Source: Ciceribacter sp. T2.26MG-112.2
GTDB lineage: Bacteria > Pseudomonadota > Alphaproteobacteria > Rhizobiales > Rhizobiaceae
Direction: 5' to 3'
NCBI RefSeq assembly: GCF_900492205.1
Contig: NZ_UEYQ01000033.1
Span: 1-32,035, forward strand
DNA: 32,035 bases
Shown piece after piece: positions 1-6,572 of this stretch (positions are counted from its first letter, which is position 1; each line of letters begins with the position of its first letter). The position numbers were made by a program, and so were the translations under genes. The notes under the pieces were generated by a model. That model worked only from the letters and a program-made list of their open reading frames with translations. It did no database searches and had not been told where the DNA came from.

Positions 1-86
1 CGTGCTGCTGCTGAACGCGCCGACATGCCATTCCGTGACGCAGCCAGTACGCGGCTACGCAGATCATCGCTGAACGCTCGGGTCAT
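1..86 (-). CDS. IS630 family transposase, N-terminal fragment (runs off window)
   Basis: The first 28 residues are visible, starting MTRAFSDDLRSRVLAASRNG and continuing MSARSAAA. This is the start of the N-terminal helix-turn-helix typical of IS630-type transposases, which bind the element's inverted repeats before DDE-catalysed cut-and-paste at TA. The ATG at 86 is preceded by a strong Shine-Dalgarno (GGAGG, plus-strand 91-95) at the right spacing, which decides the start. The rest, including the catalytic domain, is outside the window, so whether the gene is intact is unknown. Confidence 0.65.
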   Translation of the reverse strand, partial: MTRAFSDDLRSRVLAASRNGMSARSAAA

Positions 87-183
87 ATTGCCTCCGACCA
101 AATCACCAGTCGGAGGGAAGGAATCAGAATTCGGTAGCCAAGGAAATCCTCAACGCGATTCCGCGTTCAATGGACGTGCTCTA
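1..183 (-). mobile_element. IS630-family insertion sequence, one end only
   Basis: The window opens inside an insertion sequence. A transposase N-terminus reads leftward off the edge, and outside it lies about 95 bp of non-coding end sequence finishing in GGACGTGCTC followed by TA at 182-183. IS630/Tc1-mariner elements insert at TA and duplicate it, and GAGCACGTCC-like tips are what I would expect of rhizobial members (from memory, not searched). The other end is outside the window, so the inverted repeat and target duplication cannot be confirmed. Confidence 0.6.
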
Positions 184-218
184 GCGGTGTCGATTGATTC
201 TCTCCCTCACAGCCCCCA

Positions 219-247
219 TTGATTCGTCTCCCCAACAGGCGTAAATA
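219..247 (+). promoter_or_regulatory. Sigma-70-type promoter of metA
   Basis: TTGATT (219-224) and TAAATA (242-247) are separated by exactly 17 bp. The predicted start near 254 falls immediately before the SAM-II aptamer, as expected for a riboswitch leader. It lies only about 36 bp inside the IS boundary at 183, so the insertion left the promoter intact. Confidence 0.55.
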
Positions 248-255
248 TCCGGCTG

Positions 256-312
256 TCCCGTGGTGATTTGGCCGGCCGGCTTGCAGCCACGTTAAAGAAG
301 TCGCTAAAGGGG
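256..312 (+). ncRNA. SAM-II riboswitch (metA leader)
   Basis: The segment closely matches the SAM-II aptamer as I recall it. CGTGG (259-263) pairs with CCACG (287-291) to form P1. The conserved GTGATTTG block follows, then the CTTGCAGCC stretch, then ACGTTAAA and GTCGCTAAAGG, which form the 3' side of the H-type pseudoknot. SAM-II elements sit upstream of methionine genes in alphaproteobacteria and lower expression when S-adenosylmethionine is abundant. The downstream gene is metA, which fits. Confidence 0.93.
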
Positions 313-339
313 CCGAGGAAAGTCGTCATTTTCCCGAGC

Positions 340-373
340 ACCGGTCGCGATTTCTCGCCGCCGGTTTTATTTT
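340..373 (+). terminator. Terminator-like hairpin between riboswitch and metA
   Basis: ACCGG (340-344) pairs with CCGGT (361-365), with an inner stem GCGA (347-350)/TCGC (355-358). The run TTTTATTTT (365-373) follows. A second small hairpin GCGG-TTTTT-CCGC lies at 374-386. This could be the expression platform of the SAM-II riboswitch acting by premature termination; that role is inference. Confidence 0.45.
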
Positions 374-407
374 GCGGTTTTTCCGCCGATGCTGGGAATG
401 AGAAACG

Positions 408-1334
408 ATGCCGATCAGGATACCCGATACGCTGCCCGCCTTCGAGACCCTCGTCCACGAGGGTGTGCGGGTGATGACCGAGACGATGGCTGTCCGACAG
501 GATATCCGTCCCTTGCAGATCGGCCTGCTCAATCTCATGCCGAACAAGATCAAGACCGAGGTCCAGTTCGCCCGCCTGATCGGCGCCTCGCCGCTGCAGG
601 TCGAGCTTACCCTCGTGCGCGTCGGCGGCCACAAGGCCAAGAACACCTCGGAAGAACACCTGCTCGCCTTTTACCAGACCTGGGAAGAGGTGAAGGACCG
701 CAAGTTCGACGGCTTCATCATCACCGGCGCGCCGGTCGAGAACCTGGCCTATGAGGAGGTGACCTACTGGAACGAGATGCAGCAGATCTTCGACTGGACG
801 GAGACAAACGTCCATTCGACGATGAATGTCTGCTGGGGCGCCATGGCCGCCATCTACCATTTCCACAAGGTGCCGAAGCACGCGCTCAAGGAAAAGGCCT
901 TCGGCGTCTATCGCCATCGCAACCTGTCGCCGGCCTCCGTCTATCTCAACGGCTTTTCCGACGATTTCCAGGTCCCGGTGTCGCGCTGGACGGAAGTGCG
1001 CCGCAGAGACATCGAAAAGCATCCGGACCTCGAGATCCTGATGGAATCCGACGAGATGGGCGTCTGCCTCGTGCACGAGAAGCGCGGCAACCGGCTCTAC
1101 ATGTTCAACCATGTCGAATATGATTCGACCTCGCTCGGCGACGAGTATTTCCGCGACGTGAATTCCGGCGTGCCGATCAAGATGCCGCACGACTATTTCC
1201 CCCACAACGACCCGACGCTGACGCCGCTCAACCGCTGGCGCAGCCACGCCCATCTCCTGTTCGGCAACTGGATCAACGAGATCTACCAGACGACGCCGTA
1301 CGACCTGCAGGAGATCGGCGTCGATCGCCGCTGA
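408..1334 (+). CDS. metA: Homoserine O-acyltransferase MetA (probably acetyl-CoA specific)
   Basis: Transfers an acyl group to the hydroxyl of L-homoserine, the committed step of methionine synthesis in the cytoplasm. The protein is 308 aa, full length for the family, and begins MPIRIPDTLPA like its relatives. The catalytic Cys142 lies in NVCWGAMAA, and the His235/Glu237 pair in FNHVEYD, matching canonical E. coli numbering. Residue 111 is Glu (GAPVENLAYEE). Published work on this family links Glu111 to acetyl-CoA use and Gly111 to succinyl-CoA use, so this enzyme is more likely an O-acetyltransferase, although databases often name it succinyltransferase. It is preceded by its own promoter and SAM-II riboswitch and followed 29 bp later by the VWA gene. 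Confidence 0.95.
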   Translation: MPIRIPDTLPAFETLVHEGVRVMTETMAVRQDIRPLQIGLLNLMPNKIKTEVQFARLIGASPLQVELTLVRVGGHKAKNTSEEHLLAFYQTWEEVKDRKFDGFIITGAPVENLAYEEVTYWNEMQQIFDWTETNVHSTMNVCWGAMAAIYHFHKVPKHALKEKAFGVYRHRNLSPASVYLNGFSDDFQVPVSRWTEVRRRDIEKHPDLEILMESDEMGVCLVHEKRGNRLYMFNHVEYDSTSLGDEYFRDVNSGVPIKMPHDYFPHNDPTLTPLNRWRSHAHLLFGNWINEIYQTTPYDLQEIGVDRR

Positions 1335-1363
1335 CGACGCGGCGGCAAGGAGCAACGGACCCG

Positions 1364-2548
1364 ATGTTCATCCCCTTTTTCCTCAAGCTCAAGGAAGCGA
1401 AGATCCCGGTCACGCTCAGGGAATTCCTCGCCCTTCTCGAAGGCATGGAAAAGGGGCTGGCCGATTTCGACACCGAGGCCTTCTACTTCCTCGCCCGAAC
1501 CGCGCTGATCAAGGACGAGCGCCATATCGACCGCTTCGACCGGGTATTTTCCGAGATGTTCGGCGGGCTGGAAGCCATCTCCGGCGCCGAGGGCGTCGAG
1601 ACCGTGCCGATCCCGGAGGAATGGCTGAAGAAGCTCGCCGAAAAGCACCTGTCGGAAGAGGACAAGAAACTGGTCGAGGCGCTCGGCGGCTTCGACAAGC
1701 TGATGGAAACGCTGCGCCAGCGGCTCGCCGAGCAGGAGGGACGCCACCAGGGCGGCTCGAAATGGATCGGCACGGCCGGCACCTCGCCCTTCGGCGCCTA
1801 TGGCTACAATCCGGAAGGCGTGCGCATCGGCCAGCACGAAAGCCGCCATCGCCGTGCGGTAAAGGTCTGGGACAAGCGCGAGTTCCGCAATCTCGACGAC
1901 ACCGTCGAGCTCGGCACCCGCAACATCAAGGTCGCGCTTCGCCGCCTCCGCCGCTTCATCCGCGAGGGCGCGGCGGACGAATTCGACCTGTCCGGCACCA
2001 TCCGCGCCACCGCCGAGCACGGCTATCTCGACGTCAAGACGCAGCCGGAGCGGCGCAATGCCGTCAAGCTTCTGATGTTCTTCGACATCGGCGGCTCGAT
2101 GGACGACCATGTGCGAACCGTGGAGGAGCTGTTCTCCGCCGCCCGTTCCGAATTCCGCCACATGGACTATTTCTACTTCCACAACTGCCCCTATGAGCGT
2201 GTGTGGAAGGACAATCGCCGCCGCATGGCCGAGGTCATCGGCACCGACGAGATCATCCGCACCTTCGGCCCGGACTACCGGCTGATCTTCGTCGGCGACG
2301 CCTCGATGAGCCCCTACGAGATCCTCCAGCCGGGCGGTTCGGTCGAGCACTGGAACACGGAAGCCGGCGCCGTGTGGATCGACCGGCTGACCAGCCATTT
2401 CCGCCGCAGCCTGTGGATCAACCCTTTGCGGCAGGACTATTGGGGCTACACCCAGTCGGTCGGCATGATACGCCAGCTGATGGGAAACCGGATGTATCCG
2501 TTGACCCTCGGCGGTCTGGAAGAGGCGGCGCGCGAACTGTCGAAATAG
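1364..2548 (+). CDS. VWA domain-containing protein, CoxE-like
   Basis: A 394-aa soluble protein resembling the conserved proteobacterial family of VWA/CoxE-like proteins (COG3825). The N-terminal part (about 1-200) is charged and helical. The C-terminal half carries a von Willebrand A fold, with the metal-site-like motif FFDIGGSMDDH at about residue 241 and a later IFVGDASMSPYEI segment. The usual MIDAS is DxSxS; here the second position is Gly (DIGGS), so metal binding may be altered. Relatives usually work with a MoxR-type AAA+ ATPase to remodel or insert metals into partner proteins, but no such ATPase is in this window. The precise role is unknown. It starts 29 bp after metA, with a GGAG-like ribosome site in the gap. 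Confidence 0.8.
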   Translation: MFIPFFLKLKEAKIPVTLREFLALLEGMEKGLADFDTEAFYFLARTALIKDERHIDRFDRVFSEMFGGLEAISGAEGVETVPIPEEWLKKLAEKHLSEEDKKLVEALGGFDKLMETLRQRLAEQEGRHQGGSKWIGTAGTSPFGAYGYNPEGVRIGQHESRHRRAVKVWDKREFRNLDDTVELGTRNIKVALRRLRRFIREGAADEFDLSGTIRATAEHGYLDVKTQPERRNAVKLLMFFDIGGSMDDHVRTVEELFSAARSEFRHMDYFYFHNCPYERVWKDNRRRMAEVIGTDEIIRTFGPDYRLIFVGDASMSPYEILQPGGSVEHWNTEAGAVWIDRLTSHFRRSLWINPLRQDYWGYTQSVGMIRQLMGNRMYPLTLGGLEEAARELSK

Positions 2549-2578
2549 ACGGCCAAGGGCCGAAATCGAGGAAAAGGC

Positions 2579-3592
2579 ATGACGGGCAGGGAAAACTTCG
2601 GCACCACTCTGGCGGGCGAAACGGTCGAACGGGTGACGCTTGTCGGCGGTGGCCTCACCGCACGGATCATCACCTTCGGCGCCGCCATCCAGGATCTCAG
2701 GCTCTCTGGCCATGACGTGCCGCTTGTGCTCGGCTTCGAGCGCTTCGAGGACTACGAGCAGCACTCGCCCTATTTCGGCGCCTCGCCCGGCCGCTGCGCC
2801 AACCGCATCGCCCATGGCCGCTTTACGATCGACGGCACCGACTACCAGCTGGAACTGAACGAACGCGGCACCACCCACCTGCACGGCGGCTCGACCGGCA
2901 CCGGCCGGATGAACTGGGCAATCACCGATCTCGGCCACGACCACGTGACGATGGAAGTCACCGATCCCGACGGCCGCGCCGGCTATCCCGGCAATTGCAC
3001 CATCCGCGCGATCTACACCCTGAAGGACGAGGGCGTGCTCTCGGTGATCTACGAGAGCGAAACCGACCGTCCGACGCCCGTCAACGTCTGCCAGCACGCC
3101 TATTTCAACCTCGACGGTCGCAGCGACATCCTCGGCCACGACCTGATGATCGCCGCCGATCACTATCTGCCCGTCGACCGCGACCTGATCCCGACCGGCG
3201 AATTGCGCCCGGTCGCCGGCACGCCTTTCGATTTCCGAGATATGGCCCCGATCGCCCGCAAACTCGACGGCGAACAGGCGCCCTACGACCACAATTTCTG
3301 TCTGGCCGCCGAACGCGGACCCAAGCAGTCGGTGGCCCTTGCCCGCAGCATCAATTCCGGCGTGACGATGGAAGTGCGCACCACCGAACCCGGCGTACAA
3401 TTCTATGCCGGCTGCTATCTCGACGTCCCCGTCCCCGGCCTAGACGGCCGCACCTACGGCCCATATGCCGGCTTCTGCCTCGAAACCCAAATCTGGCCGG
3501 ACGCGATCAACCACGCCGATTTCCCCAACGCCGTGCTTCGGCCGGGCGAAGTGCTGCGCCAGGAAACGGACTACGTGTTTTCGAAGAGCTGA
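2579..3592 (+). CDS. galM: Aldose 1-epimerase (mutarotase)
   Basis: Interconverts alpha and beta anomers of aldohexoses such as galactose and glucose in the cytoplasm. The 337-aa length is normal. The family's substrate-binding and catalytic positions are visible: His102 in THLHGG, His173 in NVCQHAYFNL (general acid) and Glu302 in FCLETQIWPDA (general base). The gene lies 30 bp after the VWA gene on the same strand, so it may be cotranscribed. It ends before a hairpin with a UUCG loop (3599-3612) and a clear intrinsic terminator at 3634-3653. No other galactose gene is nearby, so a general sugar-scavenging role is likely. Confidence 0.92.
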   Translation: MTGRENFGTTLAGETVERVTLVGGGLTARIITFGAAIQDLRLSGHDVPLVLGFERFEDYEQHSPYFGASPGRCANRIAHGRFTIDGTDYQLELNERGTTHLHGGSTGTGRMNWAITDLGHDHVTMEVTDPDGRAGYPGNCTIRAIYTLKDEGVLSVIYESETDRPTPVNVCQHAYFNLDGRSDILGHDLMIAADHYLPVDRDLIPTGELRPVAGTPFDFRDMAPIARKLDGEQAPYDHNFCLAAERGPKQSVALARSINSGVTMEVRTTEPGVQFYAGCYLDVPVPGLDGRTYGPYAGFCLETQIWPDAINHADFPNAVLRPGEVLRQETDYVFSKS

Positions 3593-3633
3593 GAAAGACG
3601 GCCTTCGGGCCGCGCCGAGGACAAAATGCAAAG

Positions 3634-3653
3634 CGACCGCCAAAGCGGTTTTT
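3634..3653 (+). terminator. Intrinsic terminator after galM
   Basis: Stem ACCGC (3636-3640)/GCGGT (3645-3649) with loop CAAA is followed by a run of T (3649-3653). It lies 40 bp past the galM stop and faces the minus-strand tRNA gene, so it should separate the two converging transcripts. Confidence 0.7.
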
Positions 3654-3682
3654 CATGTCTTTATTTTCTAGAAGAAGAAAAC

Positions 3683-3757
3683 TGGAGCGGGTGAGGCGAT
3701 TCGAACGCCCGACCCCAACCTTGGCAAGGTTGTGCTCTACCCCTGAGCTACACCCGC
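3683..3757 (-). tRNA. tRNA-Gly (anticodon GCC)
   Basis: On the minus strand the cloverleaf is complete. Acceptor stem GCGGGTG (5' end at 3757) pairs with CACCCGC. The D-arm is GCTC..GAGC and the anticodon stem-loop CAACC-TTGCCAA-GGTTG has anticodon GCC. The T-arm contains GTTCGAATC, and the CCA end is encoded (plus-strand TGG at 3683-3685). The GCC anticodon reads GGC and GGT glycine codons, GGC being very common in the genes here. Confidence 0.97.
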
Positions 3758-3761
3758 TCAT

Positions 3762-4034
3762 AACCTCGATCCGGGGGTAGACAGTGGATCGGGGGCCGTC
3801 CGTTTGTTGCGGCGACGGGCGCTATATGGCCCAACAATTTTTCAAATGCAACAGGGAAATGACGAATTTTTCGAGAAAAGAACAGCACCCGCTCACCGGC
3901 ATGGCCAAAGCCCCGGAAACGGGGCATTCCCCCCATTCTCGCCGATTGCCAAGGGCGATGGCCGCACGTATCACTCCCCGGTCCGGGGTTTGCCCCGTCT
4001 TTCCATAAGCCTGGACCTGCATGAGGGAGCGCCG
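3762..4034. other. Intergenic region between tRNA-Gly and proX-like gene
   Basis: This region holds the tRNA-Gly upstream sequence (minus strand) and the leader of the deacylase gene (plus strand). I see no protein gene. Two GC-rich modules stand out. In the first, CCCCG-GAAA-CGGGG (3911-3924) overlaps GGGG-CATT-CCCC (3921-3932). In the second, CCCCG-GTC-CGGGG (3976-3988) overlaps CGGGG-TTTG-CCCCG (3984-3997), which is followed by TCTTT. In each, one central strand can pair either way. Confidence 0.5.
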
Positions 4035-4541
4035 ATGAGCAACCAGCCCAAGACCGCCGAAGATCTCTACCATTTCCTCGACGAACTCGGCATCCGCCAC
4101 GTGACGAAGCACCACGAACCGGTCTTCACGGTCGCCGAATCGGTGGCGCTTCGTGACGAGATCCCCGGCGGCCACACCAAGAACCTGTTCGTCAAGGACA
4201 AGAAGGACCGGTTCTTCCTGCTGACCGTCGAGGAGAACGCCGTGGTCGACCTGAAGACGGTGCACACGCTGATCGGCGCGGCGAGCAAGGTCTCCTTCGG
4301 CAAGCCGGAAAAGCTGATGGACTATCTCGGCGTCATCCCGGGCTCGGTCACGGTGTTCGGCGCGATCAACGACACCGGCCACAATGTCACTTTCGTTCTC
4401 GACAAGGACCTGATGCAGCATGACATCATCAACGGCCACCCGCTGTCGAACGATGCCACGACCTCGATCGGGCGAGACGACCTCCTACGCTTTCTGGAGG
4501 CCACCGGCCACACGCCGCTTGTCTTGAAAGTCACGGCCTGA
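4035..4541 (+). CDS. Prolyl-tRNA deacylase ProX/YbaK-type editing protein
   Basis: A 168-aa stand-alone YbaK/EbsC-fold protein resembling ProX-type prolyl-tRNA editing enzymes, which hydrolyse mischarged Ala-tRNA(Pro) in trans. Family hallmarks are the N-terminal EPVFTVAESV segment, GGHTKNLFVKDKK (conserved lysines of the tRNA-binding pocket), the KVSFGKPEKLMDYLGVIPGSVTVFG-type core and the C-terminal histidine-rich HDIINGHPLSN region. The start at 4035 is chosen because GAGGGAG precedes it by about 8 bases and the upstream in-frame sequence looks non-coding. It is followed 58 bp later by the YbbN-like gene. Confidence 0.85.
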   Translation: MSNQPKTAEDLYHFLDELGIRHVTKHHEPVFTVAESVALRDEIPGGHTKNLFVKDKKDRFFLLTVEENAVVDLKTVHTLIGAASKVSFGKPEKLMDYLGVIPGSVTVFGAINDTGHNVTFVLDKDLMQHDIINGHPLSNDATTSIGRDDLLRFLEATGHTPLVLKVTA

Positions 4542-4599
4542 CATACGATCTTAAGCGGCAAACACGCCCCACGAGGGCCTGAAGATGCGGGAGACGACG

Positions 4600-5574
4600 A
4601 TGAGCGACAACAGCAATCCCTATGGCGGCTACGGCGGCCAGATGACCGCCCAGGCGCATTTCGGTGGCACCCCGGCCGCCGCGCCCGCCGCCGCAGCCGG
4701 CCTCGTCAAGGACACCACGACCGCGGGCTTTGCCAAGGACGTGCTGGATGAATCCCGCAACCAGCCGGTCCTGGTCGATTTCTGGGCGCCCTGGTGCGGC
4801 CCGTGCAAGCAGCTCGCGCCGGTGATCGAGAAGGTGGTCACGGAGGAGAAAGGCCGCGTCAAGCTGGTCAAGCTCAACATCGACGACCATCCGTCCATTC
4901 CCGGCCAGCTCGGCATCCAGTCGATCCCCGCCGTCGTCGCCTTTGTCGACGGCCGGCCGGTCGACGGCTTCATGGGCGCCGTGCCCGAAAGCCAGATCCG
5001 CCAGTTCATCGACAAGGTCGCCGGTCCCGCCGGCGCCGACCAGGCGGCCGAGATCGAGGCCGTGCTGGAAGAAGCGGGTGCCCTTCTCGCAAGCGGCGAC
5101 ATCAATGGCGCCGCCCAGCTCTATGGCGCAGTGCTGCAGGCCGATCCGGAAAACGCCAAGGCCGCCGCCGGCATGGCCGAATGCATGCTCGCCGCCGGCC
5201 AGCATGACCGCGCCCGCGAACTCGTCACCGGCATGCCCGACGAACACAAGAAAGCGCCGGAAGTCCAGGCCGTCTCCAAGAAGATCGAGCAGATGGACGA
5301 AGCCCGCAAGCTTGGCGATCCGTCGGCGCTCGAACATGCCCTGGCCCTCAATCCGGACGACCACGAGGCGCGCCTCAAGCTCGCCAAGATCCTCAATGTG
5401 GCCGGCAAGCGCGAGGAGGCGGCCGAGCACCTGCTGCTGATCATGAAGCGCGACCGCAGCTTCGACGACGACGGCGCCCGCCGCCAGTTGCTGGAATTCT
5501 TCGAAGCCTGGGGACCGAAGGACCCGGCGACGATCATGGCGCGCCGCAAGCTGTCGTCGATCCTGTTTTCGTGA
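4600..5574 (+). CDS. Thioredoxin-TPR co-chaperone, YbbN/CnoX-like
   Basis: A 324-aa protein with a thioredoxin fold followed by TPR-like helices, the layout of YbbN (CnoX). That protein protects chlorinated or oxidised proteins and hands them to GroEL/DnaK. The Trx domain spans about residues 40-145 with the active site WAPWCGPCKQ (Cys66, Cys69). E. coli YbbN lacks the WCGPC pair, so this one is likely also redox-active. From about residue 150 helical repeats run to the end (AEIEAVLEEAGALLASGDING and similar). The N-terminal 35 residues are Gly/Ala-rich and probably disordered. The ATG at 4600 is preferred over an in-frame ATG at 4585 because GGGAG lies just upstream of it. Confidence 0.9.
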   Translation: MSDNSNPYGGYGGQMTAQAHFGGTPAAAPAAAAGLVKDTTTAGFAKDVLDESRNQPVLVDFWAPWCGPCKQLAPVIEKVVTEEKGRVKLVKLNIDDHPSIPGQLGIQSIPAVVAFVDGRPVDGFMGAVPESQIRQFIDKVAGPAGADQAAEIEAVLEEAGALLASGDINGAAQLYGAVLQADPENAKAAAGMAECMLAAGQHDRARELVTGMPDEHKKAPEVQAVSKKIEQMDEARKLGDPSALEHALALNPDDHEARLKLAKILNVAGKREEAAEHLLLIMKRDRSFDDDGARRQLLEFFEAWGPKDPATIMARRKLSSILFS

Positions 5575-5668
5575 CGCGAGAGCCTGCGCCCTTGAGTTTG
5601 CAGCGGCGCGAACCACATTAGGAGGACGTATCGCGGCCTGTCTCGGGCCGCGGGGGGAGTGAAATTCC

Positions 5669-6352
5669 ATGCAAGTCGGAAATGCGCGATACCTGACCGA
5701 GAACGACCTGCCGGACGTCCTTCCGGTGTTTCCCATCGCCGGCGTGCTTCTCCTGCCCGGCGGCCAGCTCCCGCTGAATATCTTCGAGCCGCGCTATCTC
5801 GCCATGTTCGATGCGGCAATGGCCGGCAACCGGCTGATCGGCATGATCCAGCCGGCACTCAACGAGGGTCTGACCGGCGACATCCTGCCCGAGCGCCCGG
5901 CGCTCTGCCAGGTCGGCTGCATCGGCCGCATCACCTCGCTCACCGAGACCGGCGACGGCCGTTACATCACCTCGCTCGGCGGCATCTGTCGGTTCCGCCT
6001 GCTCGACGAAGTGAACGGCACCAAGCCCTATCGCAATTTCCGCATCGCCCCCTTCATCACCGATCTCAAGGCCGGCCCGGACGAAGAAGCGGGCGTCGAC
6101 CGCACGGGCCTGCTGGCAGCCTTCCGCGCCTATCTCGACGCCAACAAGCTCGAGGCCGACTGGGAAAGCGTCGAGCGCGCCAGCAATATCACCCTGGTCA
6201 ATTCCCTGTCGATGATGTCGCCTTTCGGCCCGGCGGAAAAGCAGGCCCTGCTCGAGGCGCCCGACCTCAAGACCCGCGCCGAAACCCTGATCGCCATCAC
6301 CGAGATCGTGCTCGCCCGCACGTTCGGCGACGCCGACACACGCCTGCAATAG
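5669..6352 (+). CDS. LON peptidase substrate-binding domain protein
   Basis: A 227-aa protein corresponding to the N-terminal (LAN/PUA-like) domain of Lon protease without the ATPase or peptidase. Recognisable blocks are FPIAGVLLLPGGQLPLNIFEPRY near residues 20-45 (split here as FPIAGVLLLPGG then LPLNIFEPRY), GCIGRITSLTETGDGRY and the GICRFRL strand. Such proteins are common in proteobacteria; their function is not established and may be substrate or partner binding. A perfect 7-bp hairpin (CGCGGCC 5632-5638/GGCCGCG 5646-5652) lies directly before the GGGGGAG ribosome site. The gene follows the YbbN-like gene by 94 bp and precedes the Trm112-like gene by 14 bp, suggesting cotranscription. Confidence 0.88.
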   Translation: MQVGNARYLTENDLPDVLPVFPIAGVLLLPGGQLPLNIFEPRYLAMFDAAMAGNRLIGMIQPALNEGLTGDILPERPALCQVGCIGRITSLTETGDGRYITSLGGICRFRLLDEVNGTKPYRNFRIAPFITDLKAGPDEEAGVDRTGLLAAFRAYLDANKLEADWESVERASNITLVNSLSMMSPFGPAEKQALLEAPDLKTRAETLIAITEIVLARTFGDADTRLQ

Positions 6353-6366
6353 GATCACCGACAGCC

Positions 6367-6555
6367 ATGGACGAGCGGATGAGCAAGGTCGACGTGAAGC
6401 TGCTCGAACTGCTGGTCTGCCCGCTGAGCCAGGGCCGGCTGACCTTCGACCGCGAGCGCAACGAACTCATCTCCGAACGCGCCCGCCTCGCCTACCCGAT
6501 CCGGGACGGCATCCCCATCATGCTGGTATCGGAAGCGCGCAAGATCGAGGATTGA
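6367..6555 (+). CDS. Trm112-like small protein (UPF0434/YcaR family)
   Basis: A 62-aa protein of the Trm112 family, with the conserved core KLLELLVCPLSQGRL, ERNELISERARLAYPIRDG and IPIMLVSEAR. Eukaryotic and archaeal Trm112 is a zinc-binding activator of methyltransferases. Bacterial members like this one keep only one N-terminal cysteine (VCPL), so zinc binding is doubtful and the partner is unknown. The start at 6367 (MDERMSKVD) matches relatives; a second ATG at 6379 is possible. It ends 17 bp from the convergent flavin hydroxylase gene. Confidence 0.88.
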   Translation: MDERMSKVDVKLLELLVCPLSQGRLTFDRERNELISERARLAYPIRDGIPIMLVSEARKIED

Positions 6556-6572
6556 AACGTGTCGCGCGTCGC

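Noticed and set aside
25..222. A 65-codon plus-strand frame over the IS end
   Set aside because: It overlaps the transposase start antisense and the IS terminal sequence, and the product is not protein-like.
1283..3400. A 705-codon minus-strand frame opposite the VWA gene and galM
   Set aside because: Both opposite genes have convincing family motifs. The antisense product is rich in His, Arg, Val and Asp without a fold signature.
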